IMG/VR virus record: IMGVR_UViG_3300011116_001125 | Span: 1 to 64,000 of that record | Source: a virus | DNA: 64,000 nucleotides | Reading direction: 5' to 3' (one strand) | Shown: piece by piece, positions 34,987 to 42,223 of the stretch | How positions within the stretch are numbered: position 1 is the stretch's first letter | Layout: each line of letters starts with the position of its first letter | Notes under the pieces: model-generated | The model's input: only the letters and a program-made list of their open reading frames with translations | Told to the model about the DNA's origin: nothing | Databases searched by the model: none | Program-made: the position numbers and the translations under genes

Positions 34987-35278
34987 TTTGGCTGAGTTAG
35001 CAAAAGCCGATGTAGAAGGTTTAATGCGTGCGCAAATCAGCTATGGCAATAGTTGGAAGCGTAGAGGTGGCGTTGGTGCGTTTATGATGTTAGCCCGTAA
35101 GTGGGACCGCATAAGCAATCAATGCAAGAAGGTTGGTTGGGATGTATTCAAAGCCATAGAAAATGACCCAAGTGATACAGGTATTTTAGATGACATACGT
35201 GACCTACGCAGATACCTTTTGTTAGTACACGAGGAAATGCAACGTAATGGATATAAAGATCCCGGATCACTTGATTGA
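34964..35278 (+). CDS. Nmad1/DUF1599-like nucleotide-modification-associated protein
   Basis: 104 residues, all helical. ISYGNSWKRRGGVGAFMMLA, RKWDRISNQ and DDIRDLRRYLLL follow the pattern of nucleotide modification associated domain 1 (DUF1599), which is repeatedly found beside thymidylate-synthase homologues and hypermodification genes in phages. Enzymatic activity is not established; a MazG-like nucleotide-handling role has been suggested for the fold class. Overlaps the preceding gene by 23 bases. Confidence 0.65.
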   Translation: MSKTLENNLAELAKADVEGLMRAQISYGNSWKRRGGVGAFMMLARKWDRISNQCKKVGWDVFKAIENDPSDTGILDDIRDLRRYLLLVHEEMQRNGYKDPGSLD

Positions 35279-35462
35279 GGCCGTGTGTGAGTGTGGCAAA
35301 GAAAAGCGCACGCTCACCATGCGTAAACTAAAGAACAAATGGCCCTTTTGTCAGTGCCGTCAAGCAATGAAAGTTTATGATGAGCAACCTATGGATGAAC
35401 AAGGAGTGGGTGATGCCAGAGGCATTGCCGAGCTTCTCCGACGCGGCAGAAATATCCATTGA
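35247..35462 (+). CDS. Small zinc-finger-like protein overlapping PolA start
   Basis: 71 residues with CECGKEKRTL and FCQCRQ, a CxC...CxC pair that could bind zinc. It overlaps the upstream gene by 32 and the PolA gene by 50 bases, which is unusual, but a GAGGA ribosome site precedes the ATG at 35247. Function unknown. Confidence 0.45.
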   Translation: MDIKIPDHLIEAVCECGKEKRTLTMRKLKNKWPFCQCRQAMKVYDEQPMDEQGVGDARGIAELLRRGRNIH

Positions 35463-37314
35463 CCTTGAAACATACGACCCCCGCCTAACTACACATGGCA
35501 GTGGATGGGCACGTAAGGAAGGTGAAATTATTGGCGTTGCCGTAGCTGTTGATGGCGAGGCTATGTATGTTCCTGTGCGCCATAAAAACGGGCAGAATAT
35601 TGATTGGCGACGTGTGCATTATTGGTTGAAAACAATATGCGGAAACCCTAACCGTGATTATGTATTTCACAACGCCATGTACGACGTTGGTTGGTTATGG
35701 TCCGAGGGTATTGAAATCAAAGGCCGCATTGTTGATACAATGGTTGCCGCGCCGTTAATCGATGAGAACCGTTATAGTTACTCGCTCAATGCGCTTAGTA
35801 AAGACTACTTAGGCGAAACTAAAAATGAATACCTGCTAAAAGAAGCCGCCGCTCAATTTGGCGTGAACCCAAAAGCAGGGATGCACTATCTACCCGCACA
35901 GTTCGTTGGGCCTTATGCTGAGCAAGACGCTGCCCTTACACTGAAACTATGGCAACACTTCAAAAACATTATCATTCGCGATGAGTTGCAGGATATTTTT
36001 GACCTTGAGTTGCGCGTTCTACGTGTGTGTATTGAAATGCGTAAGAAAGGTGTGCGCGTAGATGTTGAGCGTGCCGAGCAAATAAAGCGCGATTTAGAAA
36101 AGCGTGAGCAAGCTATATTAGGTGGTTTGAAAAAGGAATATGGCGTAGCGGTCGATATCTGGGCGGCGGCGAGTATTGCCAAAGCGTTTGATGCCGTAGG
36201 CTTGGAATATGAGCGCACGGAAAAAACCAATGCGCCGAGCTTTACCAAAAACTTTCTTGCTAACCATCAACACGCACTGCCCCGAGCAGTTGTGCAAGCG
36301 CGTGAGCTCAACAAAGCACGCACTACGTTTATTGATACGATATTAGGCCATCAGCATAATGGGCGTATCCATGCTGAAATGCACCAGTTGCGCAGTGATG
36401 ATGGCGGTACGGTTACAGGGCGATTCAGCTACAGCAACCCGAACTTGCAACAAATTCCCGCACGTAACCAAGAAATCGGGCCACTGATACGTGGCTTGTT
36501 TTTACCCGAAGAAGGTGAGTTGTGGGGCGCGTTTGACTACAGTAGCCAAGAACCACGCATCGTTGTTCATTATGCTTCGTTGCTTGATTTCACAGGTGCC
36601 GCAGACTTTGTTGAACAGTACGCAAAAGATGCACGCACGGACTTCCACCAACTTGCGGCGGATATTGTTGGTGTGCCCCGCAAGAAAGCCAAAGACATCA
36701 ATTTGGGTTTGTTCTATGGCATGGGGCAGAAAAAGCTAGCCGACCAGTTAGGCTTGGAGCTTGAAGATGCCAAGGAACTGTTTACCTTGTATCACAACAA
36801 AGTGCCTTTCGTGCGGCAGTTAAGTGATTACGCAATGAACCGTGCGAATAGCAGAGGGATTATTCGTACTTTATTAGGTAGGCGTTGCCGCTTTGATATG
36901 TGGGAACCTATGAAGTACGGTTTGCACAAGCCCTTGCGTCACGCAGAAGCGTACGCGGAACATGGCCCACAGATTAAACGTGCGTTCACTTACAAAGCAC
37001 TTAATCGATTAATCCAAGGCAGTGCTGCAGACCAAACGAAGTTGGCTATGGTAACAGCGTACGAAGCTGGATACTTGCCACTGATACAAGTGCATGATGA
37101 GTTGGATTTTAGTGTGGCAAGTGAACTTGATGCAAAGCGCATCGCCGAAATAATGGAAAGCTGTGTGGGCCTTGCTGTACCGAGCGTAGTGGATGCGGAG
37201 TTCGGTCTAACATGGGGCGAAGCAAAGCAAACATTTACCGATAAACCTTGGACCCGTGGTTTGAAGCATAACCACTCAACAATGGAAACAAACAATGATC
37301 ACACAGCTGAATAG
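35413..37314 (+). CDS. polA: DNA polymerase, family A
   Basis: 633 residues. 3'-5' exonuclease domain at the N-terminus (IDLET, Asp17/Glu19; later AEQDAALTLKL), then the polymerase domain: GRFSYSNPNLQQIPARNQ, motif A DYSSQEPR (Asp375), motif B KDINLGLFYGMG (Lys427), motif C VHDELDF (His561, Asp562). No 5'-3' exonuclease domain. The residue matching E. coli Pol I Phe762 is Leu431. The ATG at 35413 behind AAGGAGTGGGTG is preferred over two upstream in-frame ATGs inside the previous gene. Replicative polymerase of this phage. Confidence 0.95.
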   Translation: MPEALPSFSDAAEISIDLETYDPRLTTHGSGWARKEGEIIGVAVAVDGEAMYVPVRHKNGQNIDWRRVHYWLKTICGNPNRDYVFHNAMYDVGWLWSEGIEIKGRIVDTMVAAPLIDENRYSYSLNALSKDYLGETKNEYLLKEAAAQFGVNPKAGMHYLPAQFVGPYAEQDAALTLKLWQHFKNIIIRDELQDIFDLELRVLRVCIEMRKKGVRVDVERAEQIKRDLEKREQAILGGLKKEYGVAVDIWAAASIAKAFDAVGLEYERTEKTNAPSFTKNFLANHQHALPRAVVQARELNKARTTFIDTILGHQHNGRIHAEMHQLRSDDGGTVTGRFSYSNPNLQQIPARNQEIGPLIRGLFLPEEGELWGAFDYSSQEPRIVVHYASLLDFTGAADFVEQYAKDARTDFHQLAADIVGVPRKKAKDINLGLFYGMGQKKLADQLGLELEDAKELFTLYHNKVPFVRQLSDYAMNRANSRGIIRTLLGRRCRFDMWEPMKYGLHKPLRHAEAYAEHGPQIKRAFTYKALNRLIQGSAADQTKLAMVTAYEAGYLPLIQVHDELDFSVASELDAKRIAEIMESCVGLAVPSVVDAEFGLTWGEAKQTFTDKPWTRGLKHNHSTMETNNDHTAE

Positions 37315-37819
37315 AATTTGGCATTTACGCAGGGCAGGATACATTAAGCGTTATCATACAGTGCCTACAGTTGGGGATAGTCAAACCGTGAGTGCGCATT
37401 CTTGGGGCGTTGCAACACTAATCAATGAAATATGGCCCGATGCCAGTAAGCAAGTATTACTCGCTAGTTTGTATCACGATGTTGCCGAAGTGTTGATAGG
37501 TGATACCCCTGCAACAGTGAAGTGGAAGTACGCCGATTTTGCCGCCGCAATCGAAAAAGTAGAAAAAGAAGCGGAAGAAGAATTAGAACTGGAATTTGCG
37601 CTATCCCTGAGAGAGAAGCGCCAGTTGAAAATTGCCGATTTGTTAGAGCTGATGCTTTACGCAGGCGAACAAATAAAGATAGGAAACATGCACTTTAAAG
37701 AAGTACTGAATAACGGAAAAGAATACTTGCAAGTGAAATATGGAAATACCCCTGAGTTTAACGAAGCCTTCCCCATGTTCAACTATGCGCTAACAAGGCT
37801 TAGTCATTCTACCATGTAG
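37295..37819 (+). CDS. YfbR-like HD-domain 5'-nucleotidase
   Basis: 174 residues. HD-domain residues His35 (VSAHSWGV), His61-Asp62 (LYHDVAEVLIGD), Glu65 and Asp70 followed by TPATVKW match the deoxynucleotide 5'-nucleotidase YfbR group. Such enzymes dephosphorylate dNMPs; in a phage this could steer nucleotide pools, possibly away from an unmodified base. It overlaps the PolA end by 20 bases. Confidence 0.85.
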   Translation: MITQLNRIWHLRRAGYIKRYHTVPTVGDSQTVSAHSWGVATLINEIWPDASKQVLLASLYHDVAEVLIGDTPATVKWKYADFAAAIEKVEKEAEEELELEFALSLREKRQLKIADLLELMLYAGEQIKIGNMHFKEVLNNGKEYLQVKYGNTPEFNEAFPMFNYALTRLSHSTM

Positions 37820-37829
37820 GTGTTATAAT
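37801..37829 (+). promoter_or_regulatory. Promoter of small-gene region
   Basis: TAGTCA, 17 bp, perfect TATAAT, overlapping the end of the nucleotidase gene; AGAAAGGA ribosome site and GTG start follow at 37857. Confidence 0.6.
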
Positions 37830-37856
37830 TAAAGTGTTCATAGAAAGGAACAACAC

Positions 37857-38318
37857 GTGAACATATTCGCCTTACACACTGATCCTGTAATTGCGGCGCA
37901 ATGGCATTGCGATAAGCACGTTGTCAAAATGCCGTTAGAAACTGCTCAGATGCTTTGCACGGTGCATCACCATTACGGCTTTGATGCGCCCTATAAGCCT
38001 GCTCATGCTAACCATCCTTGTACTGTGTGGGCGGGCCAAACGATTGAAAATTACAAGTGGCTCTGGCGCTTAGGCATTGCCCTATGCGAGGAGTATACCC
38101 ACCGATACAACAAAACTCATGCCTGCGAGCAAGTGTTAGCGATAGTGCGTTGCGCTCCACCTACACTCACGGCACGGGGTTACACAAAATTCGCGCAGGC
38201 CATGCCTGACGAATACAAGCACCACGATACACAAATAGCTTATCAACAATATTATCGCGGTGCAAAATACCAGTTGGCTGTGTACACGAAACGTGAACCA
38301 CCGCCGTTCATGCAATAG
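37857..38318 (+). CDS. Conserved phage protein with CDKHVVKM signature, 153 aa
   Basis: GTG start behind AGAAAGGA. Starts MNIFALHTDPVIAAQWHCDK followed by HVVKMPLETAQMLCTVHHHY; many His, Trp and Tyr residues. I recall the same pattern (hCDKHVVKM-x-LE-x-AQ-x-L, and later KWLWRLGIALCEEYTHRY) in many T4-like and aquatic phages as a conserved protein of unknown function. The His/Cys content suggests a metal or nucleotide site. Confidence 0.65.
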   Translation: MNIFALHTDPVIAAQWHCDKHVVKMPLETAQMLCTVHHHYGFDAPYKPAHANHPCTVWAGQTIENYKWLWRLGIALCEEYTHRYNKTHACEQVLAIVRCAPPTLTARGYTKFAQAMPDEYKHHDTQIAYQQYYRGAKYQLAVYTKREPPPFMQ

Positions 38319-38329
38319 AAAGGCATACC

Positions 38330-38827
38330 ATGCGAAAACATAAAATACCCTTTGACCGTAAACCAATGTTCCTATTGGTTGATGCTTACCGCAAAGCGGG
38401 AGGTGTTACGGAGTTAGCTGAACATCTTGAAATGAGCGATAGCGCCATATATAATTGGTTTGACGGCATTCATGCTCCTAGCTATGAAAGTATTGAGGCG
38501 TTGCGCTATTATCTGTACGGTGAGGAAGAGGCACGGCCCGCACCGAAACCTGTTAAAAAGCAAGAGTTATATGCCAAGCCTTTTGATAAACCGAACACGG
38601 TTAAAAAGGTTGTGCGTGTGGATAGGATTTTTCTTGGTGGTTCGGGCAATTTTGTTGGCTTCGGCACCGTGGAAAACTGTTCAGTGTTCATTACACCTTT
38701 ATGTGTAAAGAAAATTACTGAGCACATGGGTAGTATCTACGAAGGCGATGAGTACGAATTTGAACTCATGGTTGATATTACCAAACGCAGTGACTATATC
38801 ACCCATCGTTACGTAAAACCAGTATAG
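38330..38827 (+). CDS. HTH-containing putative regulator
   Basis: 165 residues. Residues about 20-60 (GGVTELAEHLEMSDSAIYNW) form a Cro/C1-type helix-turn-helix, followed by a Lys/Pro linker and a β-rich C-terminal domain (VRVDRIFLGGSGNFVGFGTV) that resembles an OB or cold-shock-type fold. It could bind DNA as a regulator of the small-gene region. Its ATG follows an AGAAAGG site. Confidence 0.6.
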   Translation: MRKHKIPFDRKPMFLLVDAYRKAGGVTELAEHLEMSDSAIYNWFDGIHAPSYESIEALRYYLYGEEEARPAPKPVKKQELYAKPFDKPNTVKKVVRVDRIFLGGSGNFVGFGTVENCSVFITPLCVKKITEHMGSIYEGDEYEFELMVDITKRSDYITHRYVKPV

Positions 38828-38841
38828 TAGGAGGAAGGACT

Positions 38842-39213
38842 ATGAACACTCGTGAAAACTTACTCAAACAAGCTAATACCGCTATCACCAACGTTGACCG
38901 TGCAGGTGGCACAGAATTATTTGTGAAAACTGCCGTTATTGCATCCGCAATGTGCGACGAAACCATTACACCCTATACGGTTTCAATTGTGCTGAGCAGT
39001 ATGCAAATGGCGCTGATTTCGTGCAAACAGTTCGGGCAAGCAACTGAAGCTGATTGGGCCAATTTGGTCAAGGACATTAGCTATGCGGCTTCGTTTGCAA
39101 CTAATGCACCACAAAACGTTCGTGTTTCCACCGCAGGAATGCCAAAGGTAGACTTTAACTTGGAAGACGTTGCCGTTAAAATGGCAGACCAACTTGGAGT
39201 GAATAAGGCATGA
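38842..39213 (+). CDS. Hypothetical protein, 123 aa
   Basis: Mostly helical, Ala/Thr-rich (TAVIASAMCDETITPYTVSI). It follows the regulator by 14 bp behind AGGAGGAAGG and overlaps the next gene by four bases. No family recognised; no membrane segment. Confidence 0.55.
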   Translation: MNTRENLLKQANTAITNVDRAGGTELFVKTAVIASAMCDETITPYTVSIVLSSMQMALISCKQFGQATEADWANLVKDISYAASFATNAPQNVRVSTAGMPKVDFNLEDVAVKMADQLGVNKA

Positions 39214-39401
39214 CCAAGGTTAAAAAAGTGAAATACGAATTTGTAGATGTAGGTAGCCCTGCTTATCAGCGTGTGATGAAGCATGTCAGCAAAGCCCTGC
39301 GCGAAAACAAGCGCGTGGTGATGAAAATGGGAACACGGGAAACAATTTCTAAAGCCCGTAATCCATTGGGCCATTACATCAACGTGAGTATTGAGCTTTG
39401 A
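39210..39401 (+). CDS. Small basic protein, 63 aa
   Basis: Lys/Val-rich (MTKVKKVKYEFVDVGSPAYQ), with a β-α-β pattern and a C-terminal KARNPLGHYINVSIEL. Coupled to the preceding gene by an ATGA overlap. Function unknown. Confidence 0.55.
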   Translation: MTKVKKVKYEFVDVGSPAYQRVMKHVSKALRENKRVVMKMGTRETISKARNPLGHYINVSIEL

Positions 39402-39502
39402 CACCTTTAGAGGCATATGCCGCGTTAGCAGTTGTCATGGCACTATTGGCGACTATGTTTGTTCTAATGTTTGTTAGAGCATACAAAACGTTTGAGAAGT
39501 AA
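39398..39502 (+). CDS. Mini membrane protein, 34 aa
   Basis: A TTG start overlaps the previous TGA. The product is one transmembrane helix (AALAVVMALLATMFVLMFVR) with a short basic tail. It fills the gap up to the next ATG, which supports its being real, but the start is weak. Confidence 0.45.
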   Translation: MTPLEAYAALAVVMALLATMFVLMFVRAYKTFEK

Positions 39503-39503
39503 A

Positions 39504-39710
39504 ATGAACAGGCACGCAGATCCTTTAACCTTGGACCATGTGATAGAGTTACGTAAGCGGATAGCCGAGTTGGAACGTCAAGTAGCTAACTTGGGTGATG
39601 CAAACGTAACGTTATGGAAAGAGAATAAAGAACTGCGTGCCGAAATTATCATGCAAACAGGAGAGCAAAATGACTGGGCAGACCTCCAAAATAGAAGATA
39701 CACAGGATAA
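39504..39710 (+). CDS. Coiled-coil protein, 68 aa
   Basis: Residues 15-55 form a Leu/Glu/Lys heptad region (IELRKRIAELERQVANLGDA). The start at 39504 follows the mini membrane gene by one base. Might pair with a membrane partner; unknown function. Confidence 0.55.
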   Translation: MNRHADPLTLDHVIELRKRIAELERQVANLGDANVTLWKENKELRAEIIMQTGEQNDWADLQNRRYTG

Positions 39711-39873
39711 ACGTTCGATTTATGCGCTATTTCCTGATGAGTGTCAGCAATGTGGCAATTTCGGGCTGACCTTTACCACGAGTTCCGATTACGCAAGTGC
39801 TGTCTGTGGCGACTGTATGGTTGATTTTATTGTCAGTGCCAAAGAACAGTTGAAAAAGCAGGTGGAAAAGTAG
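39670..39873 (+). CDS. Zinc-ribbon small protein, 67 aa
   Basis: ATG at 39670 behind AGGAGAGC. CQQCGNFGLTF and CGDCMVDF form a CxxC...CxxC ribbon. Overlaps the preceding gene by 41 bases. No further domain. Confidence 0.55.
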   Translation: MTGQTSKIEDTQDKRSIYALFPDECQQCGNFGLTFTTSSDYASAVCGDCMVDFIVSAKEQLKKQVEK

Positions 39874-39935
39874 GGCTTGTCTAGGGTGTATCGTGCCCTA
39901 AACTATAATTGTAACGCTCAAAGAAAGGGGCAACC

Positions 39936-40121
39936 ATGATCAAGTTGACAAAGCCACAACGCCGAGCGCTCAAGCGTGTGTACGATAAACAGGCGATATA
40001 TACCAACTACAGACAGTTTCGCAAAAGCGTGATGGGTACCATCGGCATGGATAATGCCGTCGTAGTTAATTGGGCAGGAATGTTTTTAGCTATTGAACGT
40101 GATGGGTATACGCACACATGA
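39936..40121 (+). CDS. Small basic protein, 61 aa
   Basis: A helical, Lys/Arg/Tyr-rich protein (MIKLTKPQRRALKRVYDKQA). Preceded by a 62-bp leader with TATAAT at 39904 and AGAAAGGGG. Ends with ATGA overlap to a possible mini gene. Function unknown. Confidence 0.55.
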   Translation: MIKLTKPQRRALKRVYDKQAIYTNYRQFRKSVMGTIGMDNAVVVNWAGMFLAIERDGYTHT

Positions 40122-40174
40122 TGTTGTTTGCAGTCGCGGTATTTATCGTTTTAGTTTACTTCCTTAGTGACTAA
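40118..40174 (+). CDS. Possible micro membrane peptide, 18 aa
   Basis: MMLFAVAVFIVLVYFLSD, coupled to the previous stop by ATGA. Purely hydrophobic. Very short, so it may be chance, but three similar mini membrane genes occur in this region. Confidence 0.3.
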   Translation: MMLFAVAVFIVLVYFLSD

Positions 40175-40195
40175 CCAAAGGCAGGAGAAAGTGCC

Positions 40196-40456
40196 ATGAG
40201 TAATATGTTGTTAGAGTCCGCCAAAGATGCAGGGCGTAGTATGGAGTTCATTGCGGGGTATATCACTGCCCTTGAACAACGCATCCGTGCCCTTGAAAAC
40301 ATTATGATGCCCCTTAACGTGGATACCACCATAGTGGACAGGTTGTTGCAAATTGAACAACGTGTGGATGAGGTAGACAGAACTATTGACCAAACGGTGG
40401 ATAGTTCCATTTACCATTACTTCACCAACAACAAATTCAAGTTGGAGGCTTACTAA
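40196..40456 (+). CDS. Helical small protein, 86 aa
   Basis: Residues 20-75 show a helix/coiled-coil pattern (ITALEQRIRALENIMMPLNV; QIEQRVDEVDRTIDQTVD). Start behind CAGGAGAAAG. Function unknown. Confidence 0.55.
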   Translation: MSNMLLESAKDAGRSMEFIAGYITALEQRIRALENIMMPLNVDTTIVDRLLQIEQRVDEVDRTIDQTVDSSIYHYFTNNKFKLEAY

Positions 40457-40458
40457 CC

Positions 40459-40746
40459 ATGAACAAAGTACTTACAGAAGTATCGGTTGTTGATGAGCCT
40501 TTGAGCAATTTTTTCCAGCCGTTTGAAAGCATCAGAATTTTTGGAGTGGGCACTAAGGTAGTGGTACGCCGCCGCAATCCAAAGGTGCCGTACGAGAATC
40601 TATTGGGTGTTGTAGAACGTGTGAGCACCCGCAAGCTATACGTGCGTATGCTCATAACCGGAAAACTGCGTATGTTTGACAGTGAGGACTTGGAAATACT
40701 GCCCAATAAAAAACCTCCGGCAAGGAGCCAAATGCCGGAGGCTTAG
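40459..40746 (+). CDS. Small β-rich protein, 95 aa
   Basis: KVVVRRRNPKVPYENLLGVV and RKLYVRMLITGKLRMF suggest a small β-barrel. The last ten codons (PPARSQMPEA) coincide with a perfect hairpin that reads as a terminator on the other strand. Function unknown. Confidence 0.55.
   Translation: MNKVLTEVSVVDEPLSNFFQPFESIRIFGVGTKVVVRRRNPKVPYENLLGVVERVSTRKLYVRMLITGKLRMFDSEDLEILPNKKPPARSQMPEA
40705..40741 (-). terminator. Antisense rho-independent terminator
   Basis: A perfect 9-bp stem (CCTCCGGCA / TGCCGGAGG). Read leftward, it is followed by TTTTTTATT, a proper T-run; read rightward, there is none. It would stop leftward transcription, though no leftward gene is seen nearby. Confidence 0.7.
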
Positions 40747-40823
40747 TAGGAAGGGGAGGACCACTCATGTAGGACGTAATATGTCAACCCCTTGAGCTTA
40801 ACACTTTTGAGTAAGAAGGCAAC

Positions 40824-40988
40824 ATGAAAAAGAAACGCGACCTAACCGACCGTGAGCTAAAAACTAAAGAAGAAAAAGCGCGTGAAATTGCACGTCAGCA
40901 TCGCATAAGTAGTGACATGATGGTCACCAAGGGGCAACGGCCCAAGGTCAGTTTACCAAGGTTCAGCTGGGACAAGGAGAAAGAGTGA
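40824..40988 (+). CDS. Small basic protein, 54 aa
   Basis: MKKKRDLTDRELKTKEEKAR then a Lys/Arg/Glu-rich tail ending FSWDKEKE. Start behind GAAGGC. The stop overlaps the next ATG. Function unknown. Confidence 0.5.
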   Translation: MKKKRDLTDRELKTKEEKAREIARQHRISSDMMVTKGQRPKVSLPRFSWDKEKE

Positions 40989-41077
40989 TGACTGAACTCG
41001 TTGCGTTTTTGGAAAACCATTACATCAGCCTATGGATCTTGGCGTTTCTTTGCTCGATACACGTTGGAGTAAAATGA
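40988..41077 (+). CDS. Mini membrane protein, 29 aa
   Basis: MTELVAFLENHYISLWILAF then LCSIHVGVK: one short hydrophobic helix. Coupled to both neighbours by stop/start overlaps and preceded by GGAGAAAGAG. Confidence 0.45.
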   Translation: MTELVAFLENHYISLWILAFLCSIHVGVK

Positions 41078-41286
41078 TGACTGATATCGTTGATTGGTTA
41101 CGATATGTTGCTAGCGAACATAATATGTATCGTTGTGATGAAGCCGCCGACGAGATTGAGCGGCTGCGAAATGTTGTGGCATTACTGATTGAGTATGAAG
41201 AGCACGATAAAAACATCCTCAAAGGCGCGGTAATGTGGGAGGCGCTTATTGAGGCAGCACATCGCGCTTTAATGGAGAAAGAGTGA
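41077..41286 (+). CDS. EAADEIERLR family small protein, first copy
   Basis: 69 residues: MTDIVDWLRYVASEHNMYRC followed by DEAADEIERLRNVVALLIEY. This N-terminal pattern is frequent in small phage proteins of unknown function. The ATG at 41077 has better ribosome-site spacing than the one three bases earlier. A paralogue lies at 41423. Confidence 0.6.
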   Translation: MTDIVDWLRYVASEHNMYRCDEAADEIERLRNVVALLIEYEEHDKNILKGAVMWEALIEAAHRALMEKE

Positions 41287-41423
41287 TGAGTTTTCCACAA
41301 TTCAATTACACGCTTGGGGAGCCAATGCCGCGACCGCCATCGATGAACAACTCGACAAAAAATAAACCGCAACGCAAAACGCAGTCAGGTGTTCCAGCGA
41401 TACCGCTAAAGGAGAAAGAGTGA
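41286..41423 (+). CDS. Small Pro/Lys-rich protein, 45 aa
   Basis: MSFPQFNYTLGEPMPRPPSM and a Lys-rich end with PLKEKE. One-base overlaps with both neighbours support it as translated. Function unknown. Confidence 0.45.
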   Translation: MSFPQFNYTLGEPMPRPPSMNNSTKNKPQRKTQSGVPAIPLKEKE

Positions 41424-41671
41424 TGGACATAGTTGAGCGGTTGCGCCTTGATCGTCCGTGTATATCGGATGTTGATTGTTGCGGAGATATTTGCATCGAA
41501 GCCGCCGACGAGATTGAACGGTTGCGGGAGGCGATGGTTGAAATCGTTTATCTTATTGGTGACCGTGACCGCCGTCAAGAAGTTATGGATATTGCCAAGC
41601 CCTACGCGATTCAACAACTCGCATTAAAAGGCAATAAACCCCACGTTTATCTTTTAGATGAAGAAGCCTGA
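41423..41671 (+). CDS. EAADEIERLR family small protein, second copy
   Basis: 82 residues: MDIVERLRLDRPCISDVDCC, then EAADEIERLREAMVEIVYLI. Same N-terminal layout as the product at 41077, so probably an ancient duplication. Contains a Cys-rich insertion (CCGDIC). Confidence 0.6.
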   Translation: MDIVERLRLDRPCISDVDCCGDICIEAADEIERLREAMVEIVYLIGDRDRRQEVMDIAKPYAIQQLALKGNKPHVYLLDEEA

Positions 41672-41681
41672 CAAAGGCCAG

Positions 41682-41710
41682 TTGTCAATAACCTATCTGG
41701 CATTACTGTA
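41682..41710 (+). promoter_or_regulatory. TTGTC-type promoter, leader cassette 1
   Basis: TTGTCA, 17 bp, ACTGTA, then after four bases TATGGCAACTTGTAGAAAGG leading to an ATG at 41744. Nearly the same leader occurs at 43571. Confidence 0.6.
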
Positions 41711-41743
41711 TGTGTATGGCAACTTGTAGAAAGGAGTTACGCC

Positions 41744-41989
41744 ATGACCGAACAAGAATTTGCTATTCATTACCGCGTGCTCAAGGCCCACATGGCCGAT
41801 ATGACTGATTGGTTTCAGGAAGAAATACGCGATGTTTTGTATTGCCTGAAGCAGGATGTGCATAAGTATCACCAAGGCGGCAAAGAGCCTGATTGGCAAG
41901 ACTACGCCGATAGCATCAACGAAATTTTGCGTGAGGATGGTATGCCTGCGTTGTTCGCAAGCGTTAACGAAGAGGTGTACGATGACTGA
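41744..41989 (+). CDS. Small acidic protein, 81 aa
   Basis: Helical, His/Asp/Glu-rich (MTEQEFAIHYRVLKAHMADM, DWFQEEIRDVLYCLKQDVHK). Overlaps the next start by 8 bases. Function unknown. Confidence 0.55.
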   Translation: MTEQEFAIHYRVLKAHMADMTDWFQEEIRDVLYCLKQDVHKYHQGGKEPDWQDYADSINEILREDGMPALFASVNEEVYDD

Positions 41990-42218
41990 GTACACATTGA
42001 TGATACGTAGCCAACCCCTTATCTACGTTCCAGGATTTTTTGCATGGGTGGAAAACGCCATCCGCACAGATATGCAGGAGGCAAAAATAAATGACTTTCT
42101 CGACGCTCTTGGAATACCTACCCATCTATGGGAAAAGGTTAAAGCAGGCAAATATGAAAAAAGCACCGAAGGTGAAGATTTGGTCTTGGTATTCAAAAAC
42201 CACTCTAGCGAGGATTAA
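41982..42218 (+). CDS. Small protein, 78 aa
   Basis: ATG at 41982 behind GAGG. Reads MTEYTLMIRSQPLIYVPGFF, then a charged helix-rich part. Function unknown. Confidence 0.5.
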   Translation: MTEYTLMIRSQPLIYVPGFFAWVENAIRTDMQEAKINDFLDALGIPTHLWEKVKAGKYEKSTEGEDLVLVFKNHSSED

Positions 42219-42223
42219 GTAAC

